From assembly GCA_038503035.1 (NCBI GenBank), contig JAVSML010001065.1:228792-292791 (forward strand): DNA of 64,000 bases, in the 5' to 3' direction. Under the pieces are notes generated by a model that worked only from the letters and a program-made list of their open reading frames with translations, did no database searches and had not been told where the DNA came from. Numbering within the stretch: position 1 is the first letter of the stretch; every line of letters begins with the position of its first letter. The translations under genes and the position numbers were made by a program. This stretch comes from Crocodylus rhombifer. Lineage: Eukaryota; Chordata; Crocodylia; Crocodylidae. Below are positions 1 to 11,265 of the stretch, piece after piece.

Positions 1-129
1 ACCAAACAGAGTTTTTAGCCTTTCAGCATCCCAGCAAAGGAAATTTAGATAGTTTTATATTACCAGGCATTTCTAAAATTTTAAATTTACTAGAGAAAAT
101 AATAAAATTACTGGATCAAACTTATAAAA

Positions 130-405
130 AAGTCAATTGCTAAGTTTCTGGAAGAGGAAAGGCTGGTTGTGAGCAGCCATCATGGATTTGCTAAGAACAG
201 ATTATGCCAAATAAATTTGATCTCCTTTGACAAAGTAATTACTTGGGTGGGTGAAGGGAGTGCAGTGGGAGACAATGTCTTCAATTTATTTCTGATAAGG
301 TCCCATGGGATATGTGGGCCAAGACAACGCTACTACAAGGTGGATAGATAGCCAAGCAAGGTGTAATTAAAAGGGGAGAAATGTCAGAATGGCAGGAGGT
401 TTTAA
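130..405 (+). mobile_element. Old CR1-clade LINE remnant (RT region)
   Basis: The + strand reads as a decayed CR1 reverse-transcriptase segment. HGFAKNRLCQINLISFDKV (about 180-237) matches the family block usually reading like HGF.KGRSC.TNL..FYD, and a KAFD-VPHG-like remnant follows near 270-312. Downstream, AAGGTGGATA resembles the CR1 stretch encoding the KW(I/V)..WL region. Stops and shifts are frequent, so this is an old non-functional copy. Both ends are vague. The clade call rests on the motif order only. Confidence 0.6.
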
Positions 406-429
406 ATATAGCCTTATAGGCAGGGGCAA

Positions 430-960
430 CACATAGGGGGTGCATGTGGGTGCAGTACCTGTGGGTGGTTGCCACTCACCCACTGGCGGTGTCTATGAGT
501 GGTCAGTGATGACTGCTGATGACTGCTGGCCACTACTGATGCCGCTGGTGGCATGCGCAGGTGGACGCCAATGCCTGGTTGGCACTCGCCATCCCCTCCC
601 CGCCCCCCAGCCAACAGCACCAGTGGCATCTGCAGGAGCTCCTGCTTACCGCTGTGTGCCCTCCACAGCCACCAGAGGAATGTGTCATTCATGTTCATAG
701 CCCACATCCAGATGAGTGCAGACATGCAGTATGCAGCACCACAGACCTGTCTGCAGTGCCCCACACCACACACGCAGGCATTCCCCACTTCGCTACCTTA
801 CAGCATGGGGGTGGGGGTTTGACCCCTGGATCTCCTGGAGTCAAAGCAAAACCATGTTCTGGCTGCTGGTCAGGCTTCCTGCCATGGCTGTAGCCCTGGG
901 AGGCCCCTTGGATCCCAGGTAAGGCTTCTGGGGCCAGCAGAGTTGCCGAAACAAGATTAA
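430..960 (+). repeat. Unnamed GC-rich dispersed repeat, copy 1
   Basis: GC-rich block in AT-rich surroundings. The part from about 710 to 935 is clearly similar, in inverted orientation, to 3845-4090. Shared features include the GCAGTATGC.GCACCACAGACC stretch, a CACACCACACACGCA-like stretch, and a CCCAGGTAAGGCT stretch near 915. Several short ORFs overlap here on both strands, but none has a recognisable domain; they reflect low stop-codon density in GC-rich DNA. I cannot name the family. The 430-700 part has no partner in this window and may be a separate element. Confidence 0.5.
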
Positions 961-965
961 AGAGC

Positions 966-1555
966 TGGGACGAGTGTATGGAGAGGATGGGATGATCGGT
1001 TGTATGATGCTTGGGGATGTGTTTGTGATCTCAGCTTGCAGTGCAAAGAAAGATGTTTGGTTTTTCCTACTTCTAGGCTTTATTGATTGCTACATGAGGA
1101 ATGGTTTCCCCTTCTGTTGTTACAGGTGACAGGGTTTGTTTCTGGTTTGTTTTCAAAGCCTCAGAATCGTTAGGTGCTTGCTCCAGCCAGAGCTGGGATT
1201 TTGATTGGGGTGTGCTGATGCTCTTGCTGGGACTTAAAAAACCTGGAGGTTCCTAGTTAAAGGAACTTGCTTCTCTGCTCAGGATCAGACTGATCCCTTC
1301 AGGAAAGGATTTTGGCATGAGAAGGAATTCTAACCCATGATTAAATTCCCATGGTTTGTTTGGGGTTTTGCCTTTTTCTGTAGCAGGAAACGTCATTTTT
1401 CCTTGCATCTATTGAGCATATTTTAATAAGCTACTTCCTGTCCTTGCAGTGGCGGGACATTGACAGTGCCTTTGTACCCTGCATTTTCTTTGGCAAGTTA
1501 TGGTGTTCTCAGTGTGTTCAGGCACTGTGCCTGATGGTAGCTATGGATTGGGGTA
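966..1555. other. No gene recognised
   Basis: Mixed-composition unique-looking sequence with no ORF of interest, no recognisable repeat and no RNA gene. Confidence 0.5.
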
Positions 1556-1757
1556 GCAGTTCCCTGACAGATTGCAGACCACCATTTTAAAATGATAAAA
1601 CCTTAAGTACCACCAGCAAATTTTTCAGTTCAACCTAAGTACCACCAGCAATTTTTTTGTCATAAAAAGTAATTATAATAAGTCTGTTAATGTGTATCGC
1701 TGACGGGGTGTCTGCATACCACTGGTGGTCCCTGTACCACAGATTGGGAACCTTTCA
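1556..1757. mobile_element. Probable hAT non-autonomous remnant
   Basis: The right side (about 1708-1757) reads CCACTGGTGGTCCCTGTACC and then ACAGATTGGGAACC. This resembles the end of Charlie-type hAT elements, in which a GTGGTCC-GTGGACCAC block precedes GGTTGGGAACC. The left side begins CAGTTCCCTGACAG, a plausible diverged inverted partner. A short internal direct duplication (CTAAGTACCACCAGCAA) occurs at about 1604-1651. No clean 8-bp target duplication was found, so the limits are approximate. Confidence 0.4.
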
Positions 1758-2945
1758 GCCTTTCATCACTAAAGTATAGAAAAAAAATATTTTCAGACTT
1801 AGACTCATTCTGGTTGCCCTACTTTACATTTCCTATACATACATGGGACAACAACCTTTTTGCACTTGTGGGTTCTTTTTTCCCTCAATTTTAGATTGCC
1901 TTAATATTATGGGTAAATTCCTGCCTAAACTTTTCAGTTAATATGTTTTTGTCACCCTGACATAGCTTTCATTTAATTTGGTGAATGAAAATCAGTCCAG
2001 CACTTTTCAGATAAAACTGCAAATGTTCTTCATAAATCAAATGTAATAGTACAAAATTAGTTTTCAGTGGTTCTCATTGATCTATATGCAGATGGTCATA
2101 ATTGCTGAATATTAATTACTGTATGAGGTTATAAAAAGCATATCTATAAAGGCATGACTATAATAGGTTAAGAAAACCATACATTATGAAATCAAAATGC
2201 TGTGAAATGGTATGCATCTTGATCTCATATGGAAATCTGCATAGGGAAGTTTCTTTTAAAATAAATGGAACTTAATACTTAGAAAAGTCAAGGAGCTAAG
2301 TGCAGCCAGAGTATAGATGTCTTTGAAAACAATGCAAATAAAAGAGGCTAGGTAAATACACTGAGTTGGTGCATTCACGTAGACATTTCACTTCTGAAAT
2401 ATAGTGTCAAGCACATGGAAATGAGTTTGGTTTTTCCTAGGTCATGTCAAGTTTCAAGCTTCCCGCATGCTATAGTGTGCACCTGGACTCCCCAATCATT
2501 CACACACAAAACCTTTAAACATGTACCTCAGAGTGAGTTGAACCTGAATTAGTGAACTAATCTGGCGGCACAGGCTATTTTTCACTTGCTTACAGAATGA
2601 AACCACCTGACATCTTTGTATATTTGGCAGTCTCTGCTCAGAAGAAACCTATAGTGAGAAAAACAGCTGGTGTGGTGAAGAACAATGACAATTTAATTTG
2701 TTTTCAGGCAGCAGATCATTTAAAACAAAAATTCTTGAATTATTTTCTTTTCCTGCATGAATGATACCCAGTTATTTTAAAAGTGAAACAAAACAAAGCA
2801 CACATACAGGAGCTGGCCCCTGTATTTGGAGGCAGCACTTACCCAAAAATTCCTAAAAATTGCCAGTTCACAACTTCATAAACTAGTACAAGGCACTAGG
2901 ACACCAAGAACACTGCTGCATGCTACAAATAAGGAAAGAAAAGGG
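1758..2945. other. No gene recognised
   Basis: AT-rich, unique-looking DNA. I see no coding potential, no clear repeat and no RNA structure. Confidence 0.5.
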
Positions 2946-3067
2946 CAATGCCAATACCCTGTCACTGCAATGACAGGGTGTTTGCTATTGGTTATTCATT
3001 GATATATATTCTGAGAGGATGCCAAGAAGAGGATCATGCCCCATGCTGCACAGGAAGGCAAAACCTG

Positions 3068-3112
3068 CCCCCCCCCCAAAAAAACCCCCCCAAAACCCCC
3101 AACCCAAACCCT
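3068..3112. repeat. C/A homopolymer low-complexity tract
   Basis: Alternating runs of C and A. It creates a spurious proline/asparagine-rich ORF on the + strand. Confidence 0.8.
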
Positions 3113-3292
3113 ATTATCTTTGCCAGTCTGACTCAAGTTGAAAATTCCTTCCCAGTGCCAAATTTGGCAATCACTTGGAGTAGAAGAACAGGATCCTCTA
3201 TCCAGGAACCTGTGAATTTTTCAAGTATCAGATGGAGAGCCGCACACCCCAGTCAAAGACCTTGACTGTGACCGATGTCCAGTGCTTCAGAG

Positions 3293-3575
3293 CAGGGGTG
3301 TGCTCAACCCCCAGCCTCCAGGCCAGATCTGGCCTGTGGAGTCATGTCATTTGGTCCACAGGGTTCCCCATGGGTCTGGAAATTGGGTGGCAGGGGACTG
3401 TTGGTAATTAATCTGCTATTGCTCCCTTGACACTGCATTCCCAAGCCCCGCATCTGGATTGGGTCTTGGCTGTGCCAGCATTGTGTGTCAGATCCGGCCC
3501 ATGGACCAGATCTGGCCTGTGGACCAACCTGGAGCCACTCCTCTGGCCTGAAAAGTCAGGAAGTTGGTACCACTG
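3293..3575. mobile_element. hAT-type non-autonomous element with exact 8-bp TSD
   Basis: The 283-bp element begins CAGGGGTGTGCTCAAC and ends GTTGGTACCACTG, whose reverse complement CAGTGGTACCAAC is a diverged terminal inverted repeat of the hAT CAGGGG type. It is flanked on both sides by the identical 8-mer CTTCAGAG (3285-3292 and 3576-3583), the duplication length that defines hAT insertions. The interior repeats an AGATCTGGCCTGTGGA motif. It has no transposase and must have been moved by one encoded elsewhere. The exact TSD suggests fairly recent insertion. Confidence 0.85.
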
Positions 3576-3754
3576 CTTCAGAGGAAGGTAAACTGTCTTA
3601 TTCCCCTTCCCTTCCTTCCCTCTTTGAAGGCCATTAGCATTCATGAATGGAAAAAAAATCCTTCCTGGCCCATATAGGTGGCCAGCAAAAGCCAGGAATT
3701 GCCAGGCGTCCATCACACTGAGACAGTTATCTTGGTCTCCAAGGCCATATTCAG

Positions 3755-3852
3755 ATATGCTGGCATGCGTGTTTTCCTGGCGACAAACAGCAGTGGTACA
3801 ATATATGCCACTGCTAGTTGTACCCAGGAAATGCCCATGCATGTGCACTCTG
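3755..3852. repeat. Imperfect hairpin, about 40-nt arms
   Basis: The arm around 3757-3796 (…TTTTCCTGGCGACAAACAGCAGTGG) pairs with the arm around 3812-3850 (CCACTGCTAGTTGTACCCAGGAAATGCCC…), with a short AT-rich loop between. It adjoins the inverted copy of the GC-rich repeat that follows and may be part of that element. Family unknown. Confidence 0.6.
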
Positions 3853-4090
3853 GCATGTGGTAGGTTGCCCCAGGTGTGATAGGGGAGGCTGGGGTCAGCA
3901 CCTGGGCTGGCCTCAGCAGCCTTACTTGGGATCTCCCAGTGTCAAAACCACCCCCCTCCTTTCCCTTCCACCTTGCAAATTTGCAGCATGGGGAACACCT
4001 GCATGTGCGGTGTGTGTGGTGTACAGCTCTGCAGATGGGTCTGTGGTGCAGCATACTGCACGTGCATGCTCATCTGGACTCATCCCTACA
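3845..4090 (-). repeat. Unnamed GC-rich dispersed repeat, copy 2 (inverted)
   Basis: Reverse-complement match to about 710-935. The shared blocks run in the same order: a GCAGTATGCTGCACCACAGACC-like stretch, a CACACACCGCACATGCAGG-like stretch, then CCCAAGTAAGGCTGCTGAGGCC. Short ORFs on both strands here are by-products of composition. Confidence 0.55.
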
Positions 4091-4139
4091 TAGGAACTGC
4101 AAATACCTTAATTCACATATCACACACTGATTTTTGAAC

Positions 4140-4960
4140 CAAGAGCTCTGTATCCTATCTGTTTTTCATGAGTGTATCTAGTTCAGTCAGAAGATGACTC
4201 AGTCTTCTACTAGAAACTTCACTCCTCTGATAGTTAGAAAAATTCTAATTTCTAATCTAAACTTGTTCATAACCACTATGTAAGCCATTTGATCTTGTGC
4301 TATTATTTCTTTTTAACCTTACAAACTCTTCTCCTTCTTTAATATTCAGCCCACAAATGCATTCCTAAAAGTAATCTTATCCCTTCTCAGTCTCCTCTTT
4401 GTTATGCTAAACAACTCAAGCTCCTTTAATCTTCTTTCATAAGAAAAGTTCTCTGTTCTCTTAACCATCTTAGTGACCCCTCTTTGTACGTGTTTCAGTT
4501 TAACCTAATCTTTTTTGAACACTAGTGACCAGAACTGCATGCACTATTCTAAATGGGGTCTTACCAATGCCTTGTACAGCAGTACTAATACTTCCTTCTC
4601 CCTTCTGAATATACTTCACCTGATACACCCTAGAATTGCATTAGCTTTTTTCACAGCCATGAGGCTTGTGATCATCCTGCATTAACCAATACACTTAAGT
4701 CCTCTTCTTCCTTAGGGAGTCTCTCCCTCCTATACTTGCCTTTAGTCTGTAATCCATTGTTTTCAGGCCAAAGTTCTTATTTGGGGTTCCCAAGTGTATG
4801 ACTTTGCATTTCATACTGTTGAACATCCTATCCTTTTTAATGGTCCCACAAGATTTAGATAATCTTCCTATATAGTAATCTGGTCATCTTCAGTATTGAC
4901 AATAGCTACTAGCTTATTGTCTCCTGCAGATTTTATGAGGCTATATCTAGGTCACTAATG
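4140..4960 (-). mobile_element. Old CR1-clade LINE, 3' region, antisense
   Basis: Read on the - strand this is a diverged CR1/L3-type 3' region. Hallmarks on the + strand include a CTCAGTCTCCTCTTTGTTATGCTAAACAACTCAAGCTCCTTTAATCTTCTTTCATAAG-like block. Also present are ACCATCTTAGTGACCCCTCTTTG, a GACCAGAACTGCATGCACTATTCTAAATGGGGTCTTACC-like block and TTTGCATTTCATACTGTTGAAC. These correspond to the antisense of the family's SL.KRRLRGD / RVQ / FWAP-encoding region and beyond. No open frame survives. Together with the antisense RT region at 6850-7905 it might be pieces of one old insertion separated by later MITEs, but that is inference. Confidence 0.65.
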
Positions 4961-5237
4961 CAAAATGTAAAGCAAGACTGATTGTATGAACTGGGGGTAT
5001 GTGAGGTTTCTTTCATGATTTCTTGAATTTATTTTACTAATATGGCATATGTAGTCTCTATGTAAAGATAATGTCAAGCTATATATAACCTTATCATCCT
5101 TATGCTTCTATGCATTGTAGTATTTGATATAAATGTAATTTTGATGTATTTTTATATTATAACCAAGGCTGTTTTAGCAGGGCAAAGATTAATTTGAGTG
5201 TCCCTCAACTATTCACACTTGGAAGTATTAATCTGTG

Positions 5238-5594
5238 GTGTGTCTACATGCACATTTATACTGGTTTAAATTTACTGTGCAGTAAGTGGGAATAGGCCAG
5301 CACCTACAGGTGCAGGTATTAAAATACATTAATGCTGTGTGTGGACGAACTTGGAACTAAAGTTAGTCCCAGGTTAGTGTTACTGAGCAGTAAGGCATCT
5401 ACATGTGTGTTACTGCACAGTAACGAATTGGGCATAAATTAGATACCTGCATGACACAGACATCAAATTTATGCTCAAGTTGATGTAAGTTGCCATATTT
5501 ACTGTGCAGTACAGGCATGCATGTATAAATGCATGCCTGTATTGCACAGTAATTTCAGTTACTGTGCAGCAAATGTGCACATGTAGATATACAC
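5238..5594. mobile_element. MITE-like element (TGTCTACATG / TACTGTGCAGTAA family)
   Basis: The left end GTGTGTCTACATGCACATTT and the right end, whose complement reads GTGTATATCTACATGTGCACA, form a terminal inverted repeat. The interior is filled with TTACTGTGCAGTAA-like palindromes and a GGCATGCATGTATAAATGCATGCC palindromic core near 5514-5540. The same end type and internal motif recur at 8407, 30357, 41315 and 43560, so this is a family. Some copies have a 3-bp target duplication, suggesting PIF/Harbinger-like mobilisation; that assignment is tentative. Confidence 0.6.
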
Positions 5595-5779
5595 TCTGAG
5601 AATTAAGATTTGATAGAGTTTTGTTGACTCATCAGCCTACCAATGACAAGACAATGATAAATTTACATTTAAAAAGGAAAAACTATAGCATGAATGTAAC
5701 ACCTTGGAGCACGGAGAACATTTCCCACTGGTGAAATTAGGAGAAAGACTATATATTGGATTAAGAAACTCCTACTGTC

Positions 5780-6145
5780 TATACACATGTCCTGGGGTGA
5801 GTGTGCGTGCGTGTTTTAATTATAGTGGCTCCTGGACAGCCACTCTAATTAAAATGCTGCAATGTGACACCTATTCAGCATCCCTCATTTCAAAATGGTG
5901 GTGGGTGTACTTTAATTAAAACTTGTTCAATGAGTTTTACTTAAAGCACCCATGCCACCATTTTGAAACATGAGATGCTGAATACATGTGACACTGCAGT
6001 ATGATGGAGCTTTCTAATTAGAATGCTCCAGCAGATTCAGTTAATCCAGGTGCCTATACACATGCTCTGATGCATTCTAATTAGAATACGTTGGAGCACT
6101 TGTATAGGTACCCAGATTAATAGAGTCTTCTGGAGCATTCCAACT
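5780..6145. repeat. Palindrome-rich MITE-like block
   Basis: Dominated by nested inverted repeats. The arm around 5877-5908 (AGCATCCCTCATTTCAAAAT onward) pairs with about 5949-5982 (the inverted CACCC…CCACCATTTTGAAAC…GAGATGCT arm). CTAATTAGAATGC and its complement recur at 6012-6090. CTATACACATG / CTTGTATAGGTACC ends occur inside. No coding potential. It may be an internally rearranged relative of the TGTCTACATG family, since a similar terminus lies at 6506-6526. Confidence 0.5.
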
Positions 6146-6849
6146 GGAGTCAAAGCAGGCTGAGAAAAAGCAAGAGAGATAAAAGAACTTGCAGGAGGCC
6201 TTGGTAGAAAAGTCAGAGGCAGGGTCTGCTTTTTAATCTGTTGATGCTGGTTAGAGACTGCATCCTTGAATTTAAGATGCAGGGTAAGAATAGCTTACTG
6301 TTTTGATGTTTGATTATGTTATGTTTGATTTGTAAATGTGTGTGGCAATTAGGGTGCAGTAGACTAATTTATTGCACTGCTGGATAGTCCCTTCAGATAT
6401 GTGTGGTATGTGGTAGCATAGTAAATTACTGGACTTAAAAGCATGTGTAGGTGTTAATGTCAGGATTAGTTTACTTTGGCTCAAATTGTTTATTCAGTCT
6501 CATTAATTGCATGTGTAGATGCACCCAGTGATACTTTGATTCCAGAGTATCTGATCATATAGGTTCACTTGTTCTATGTAGAGGAATCCATCTTTTCTCA
6601 GCACATGACTAAACAAGGGGGTGACCCTTCTAGCTGGCAAAATTCTCTTTGCTAATGGCTGGCAAAGCCTGAGCAAGACGTGTAGGGTAGAGGCACCACA
6701 GGCCATGGAGTTGGCTTCTGGTACACTTCAGTTGGTCCTCAGTGGTCAAGCATCATACTTCAGAGAGGGTTTTGGGGAAGAAGGGCATCCTAAAGGTGTG
6801 AAGCACCATGGGAGCATATCTCAAAGGTGCACTTAGGCTGCATCTGGGG
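6146..6849. other. No gene; MITE terminus at 6506-6526
   Basis: Mostly unique-looking. TGCATGTGTAGATGCACCCAG at about 6506-6526 matches the right terminus of the TGTCTACATG MITE family without an obvious partner. It could be the far end of an element beginning near 5780. The short ORFs here show no domain. Confidence 0.4.
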
Positions 6850-7905
6850 CTAGGGCATGTCACAGATGATTCCTGAGGAACACCATTGGTAACCACTCTC
6901 AGGTCAGATAACTCCCCTTTCATCATAACACACTGTAGTATGCTTTTAAGCCAACTTTTCACAGTTGTAATACTGATCCCCATTTTTTTCCAGTTTGCCA
7001 ATAATTTCCCATGAGGCATGGTATCAAAAACTTTATTTAGGTAAATTAAGTCCACTGCATTGGCCTTGTTCAATAAGTCAGTTATCTTGTAAGAGAAGGA
7101 TTTAAAATCTGATACAATCTTCGATGGATAATACCATGTTGTGTTCTGTTCCATTTCTCTTTACTTTCATGTTTTTTATTATTATTTCATTCAGTATATG
7201 TTTTACAATCTTATATGCTTTTGAAGTGCTTCTAATGGGCTTGAAATCACCTGGTTACTCTTTCTCCCTGTTTTAAAAATAAGGTCTACATTACTGTTCT
7301 TCAGTCAGCTTGGATACTACCCTCTGACTAATTTATTGAATATCCTTGCTAAAGGACTTGCTGTTTCATATGTCAGTTTTTTCAATATTCTTGGCTAGAG
7401 ATTATCCAGGCCTCTCAATTTTGTGGTGGCAAACAATCTGAGTTTTCCATTCAGGGGCAGTAATTTCCATAACCACGTTCTCCTTGCTATTATGTGTCCG
7501 ATCATCACCCTCAATTACATCTTAATTTCAGACTGAGGCAAAATTTTTATTCAGGTCCTGGGTCATACCTTGTTTGTCCTTAATCTTTCCTTCATTTTTT
7601 TCTTCCCTGCTCTTTTGCTCCTGATTCTCTTCTTTTTATTAATGAGCAGGGCACTTTTTCCATTTCTTTTGACATTCTTTGCAAGGTCAAGTTCAACTAA
7701 GCCTCTTGACAGGTTTACTTTATTTTTGCATTCTTTGACCGCAGAGAGATACCCTGCCTTACTGATCAGCCTCTTTTTCTCTGTCTCGTAGATTTTATGC
7801 GTGTTCTTAATGGCATATTTAAAGAATCTGTTTATGTATATATAGGTCTGCAGTCCTTCCATAACCAATATTTTCCTCTTTCTTAGGATGCAAAGCCCTG
7901 ATAGC
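6850..7905 (-). pseudogene. Decayed CR1 reverse transcriptase region, antisense
   Basis: Translated on the - strand from about 7905 down to 6850, the pieces run in CR1 ORF2 order. First is the linker before the RT (…SAVKECKNKVNLSRGLVELDLAKNV…, about 7740-7640), where the family normally has VRKAKAQLELDLARDVK. A stop-riddled stretch follows where the WK..NV.PIFKK and YRPVSLTS blocks should be. Then come AVDLIYLNKVFDTMPH (motif A, about 7060-7015) and RVVTNGVPQESSVT (motif B, near 6895-6855). The motif C FADD is missing. The domain has been inactivated by many stops and shifts. It is older than the CR1 copies at 21.8 and 45.6 kb, judging by its heavier decay. Confidence 0.7.
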
Positions 7906-8406
7906 TCCACTGATAGCCCTGATAGCTATCCTGATTGCTGTCAAAGGACTGGGTTCAAATTAGCCCTGTGCCAGCAGCTACAAAGCTCACTAAGTACCCA
8001 AATTCATTAAAGGAAGCATGCAAGCAAGAGTATGACTGTAGCCATATGATTAGCATAGCATTTTATTATTTTTAAAATGCTAATAATAGCATAATACAAT
8101 GTAATATGGTTGTCATATTAGCTGTTTCCCAGTCTCACCTATATACCTCCCTTATTTTTAGTAAAAATTCAGTATTTCTTGTATCGGTTCATTTATTTTT
8201 TTATTTATAATATTCTATAATACCTTAAACATCTCATTTTTAAGTTTATCTATAGGGTCCCAATTTTTAGTTAGTTTATTCATGCAGAAAATAGGTCATG
8301 TTGAATTATGGAGATATTTAGAAAACTGCTTTCAAAGACATCAGTTTCAAATTCATGCTTTCCATTGGACAGATTAGAGCTTAAATTTACATTTGACTCA
8401 AGACTA
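7906..8406. other. No gene recognised
   Basis: AT-rich sequence without a recognisable repeat or ORF. A short direct duplication of CTGATAGC-type words sits at 7896-7936. Confidence 0.45.
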
Positions 8407-8664
8407 TGGCATGTCTAGTTGAGACGCTGTGGCGCAGTAGCATTGCCGGGCACTAACCATGACATGATACTACTGTGCAGTAGTAATAAGCTACTGCTCA
8501 GTAGCTTGCTGCTCCTGCAGAGTAGCATCAGGAAAAAAAACATATGGCAATGGTACTGCACAGTAACATTGGTTACTGAACAGTCATTTAGTACTTGCTT
8601 ACGTAAGTTCTAAATGACCACTCAGTAACAACTCCGCAGTCCACTGCACATGTAGACATAGCCC
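8407..8664. mobile_element. MITE-like element (TGTCTACATG family)
   Basis: Begins TGGCATGTCTAGTTGAG and ends CATGTAGACATAGCCC, forming a diverged inverted repeat. The inside has TACTGTGCAGTAGTAATAAG, TACTGCACAGTAAC and the hairpin CATTTAGTACTTG…AAGTTCTAAATG near 8585-8620. That hairpin recurs at 28757, 30537 and 43739. The flanking trinucleotides are CTA and TTA. Non-coding. Confidence 0.65.
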
Positions 8665-11265
8665 TTAAGAAGTTACATTAACCTCTTTTACCTAATGGCT
8701 CTATATTAGGCCTTGAACAGGCTTTTATTTCTAGTGATGGAAATTCTGAGAATTTTTCAATGATAGAAATCTTTCCAGGAGAGGGAGCAGTACAAGTATA
8801 CAGCCTGAAGCTGCCCCCTCTCTTCTGTTCTCCATGCCAACTTGACCAAAATGTTCCTGGCTTGGGGAAGTCATGGAGAGCAGTAGCTGCTCTATTTCTC
8901 TTGGTCCTGGAGGGGAATGGATCCTCCAGACTGGAGATCCCTAGGCTGCAGAGCTTCACTCACCTCCTGAATGGTCCAGGAAGGGAGGGGAATAATGGAA
9001 CAATACATTTCTCTAAAAAATTTAGAAACAGTAGAAATGTCCATATATACCAAGTGCTGGTGTCTTTATCACCAGCTCACTACCACCTTCACATCTAGAT
9101 AAAATAGTTCTTTTCTTCTAGCCTTGGTGCAATCTGATAGGACTTCTGTGATTCTACATTCAAAGCCATATAGTGTGGACATATGCCTTCCTCTTGTGGT
9201 AGCAGGGTCTACTTTCCTCTATCAAAGGACAGAGGTATGAGCCCATTTCCCCTCCAGAAGTGATGGCATACCTCTTCTCTCCTTAGAAGCAGCAGAGTTG
9301 ACAGCAGCGGAATTATGTTCTGTTTCTTTTGAAGAGCCAGGAATGGTAGAAGGGGCTTCCCAGTACTATCATAGCTTCTGAGGATTATCAGCTTGGGTGG
9401 GTAGGATAAACCTATGGCATTTTTTCTTTTTTCAACACATGAAGTCATCTGTTGGCCTGGTATTGATCATGCATTCAGAGCAGTGGATACTGGAGTTAGT
9501 CTTCCACTAAAATGGTTGGAGGACAATTCACATATTTCAAAACTATTGCTTTAGCCTTTCTTCAGGCCCTGGCTGATATCACTGCTTTGGTTGTACTTAG
9601 TTTATATTTTAAAGCTTTTCTTTATAAGTACAAGGGCCAGATATTTATTTTTTTCTGCTGAAAACTGTATTTCTGACATAATCAGGTAAATCAAAAATCT
9701 AGTGTCTATGTAGCCTTAATCTAGCTTTATGTGATAAAAGTGCCTGTTGACACTTACTGTTTCAACTCTTACTATGACTTTGGACTGTAGCTCAGCAACA
9801 GTAGGATGTTTCCAAAAATGTAGCATAAACAAAATATGACCAGGGAATATAATCTTAAAGCAGGCATACCACATACAATAATGAAAAGACATTTTGCTGT
9901 CTAATGGCCTGAACTCCATTCTAGTAGTTTACAGATGAGCTATGATGGCAGCAAATAAATATAAACACCTTCCTAGATAGGTAGATTGATCTTTTTCCAA
10001 GTTCCCTGACTCTACACCTAGGCAACTGACTTTACCTCATATTGTTGTATGATTAAGGGTCTGATTTTTTTAACGTGTGTTATTTAATGGATAATAACAT
10101 AATAAAATGGAATATCTCAAAAATGCTACATCATGATTAGAATACTTGGACAGGTACAGTAAATTATTTTGACTACTGTTTAAAATAAAACAAAGTATTG
10201 CTAGATTACTGGGCAGATATTTAAAACTGATTATTTTATGCTAAAAGCCTTTTAAAGTAAATAAGAGCCTTCATTGATCTTTGAAGCAGAATATTTAATT
10301 TATAGAGAATGTTTTAAATGATTCAGTTTGTATACAGGTATCAAAATGCAAAACGGGATTCAGAAATATTTTTTGTGTTAAATTTCCATGTTAGACCCAT
10401 ATGTAATTTACTTTTTTCAGGGTATGAAAATGTAATTCTGGTTTTCTATATTCTACTCTAGTAATATTAAAATATTTAGTTCATCTTTTTCTCTGTATCT
10501 TTTTTGTAACTGTTATCCCCTTCTTTGAGAGAAAAACGGTCTAAATGTTACTCAAATCCCTTTTGCCTTTCCCCTTTTCTTCCTCAAAGAAATGTTGATG
10601 CATACAGTATTACTGGATAAGAAAGTGACCATATTGAAACTAGACACAGAATCCTGCCATATGGACTTCCAAAGCCATTGGTACAGCTGCGTTTCTAAAT
10701 ATAGTTATGCTGTGATGAGGATAATATTATGTCCTACACCAGCCAAGTAATCTGTAACTGTGTCTCACAGAAGTTCTAAAAAGAAGTAGACTCAAGTGTT
10801 CCTTGATACAGAGATAAGACAAGAAACATGACTGATATTTGGGTTGATGGTTATGCACTATATTCATCTTTGGTATTGCCCAATTGACTCTAATAAAATT
10901 ATATCAACAATGAATTTGGACCAATAGATTATTAATCTTTAAGAACTTTGTTTTTCAGTCTTGATAAATAACTGTTTAACTATAGCTGTAAAAGTGTGAA
11001 ATATCATTGACACTGTTCTATGATATGGAGGAAGGTAAGAAAATGTCTATACATTTGTTTCCAAATATCATTTTCTCAATGTTTCTGTATTTCACTTCAT
11101 AATGTTAGCATTAGATCAGATCAGCATTTTTAAAAATACTTTAATAGTTTACTAGAGCCTGGTTCACTGTCAAATCACTCCAGTTTTACCAGTACAATCC
11201 AATTGATTTGAATTAAATTACGGAATTGAAAACTTGAGTAAAGCAGTTGAGTACCAGTCTCCAAA
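8665..11265. other. Unique-looking intergenic or intronic DNA
   Basis: 2.6 kb of mainly AT-rich sequence. ORFs of 60-112 codons at 8678-9098, 9209-9448 and 9716-9919 show no domain and overlap on both strands, so I treat them as chance. No recognisable repeats were seen. Confidence 0.5.

Noticed and set aside
414..788. ORFs of 86-124 codons on both strands
   Set aside because: They overlap each other over a GC-rich dispersed repeat that recurs at 3845-4090.
7563..7910. Lysine-rich 115-codon - strand ORF as a real protein
   Set aside because: Sits at the expected place for the CR1 pre-RT linker and shows its wording in decayed form; it is a LINE remnant.
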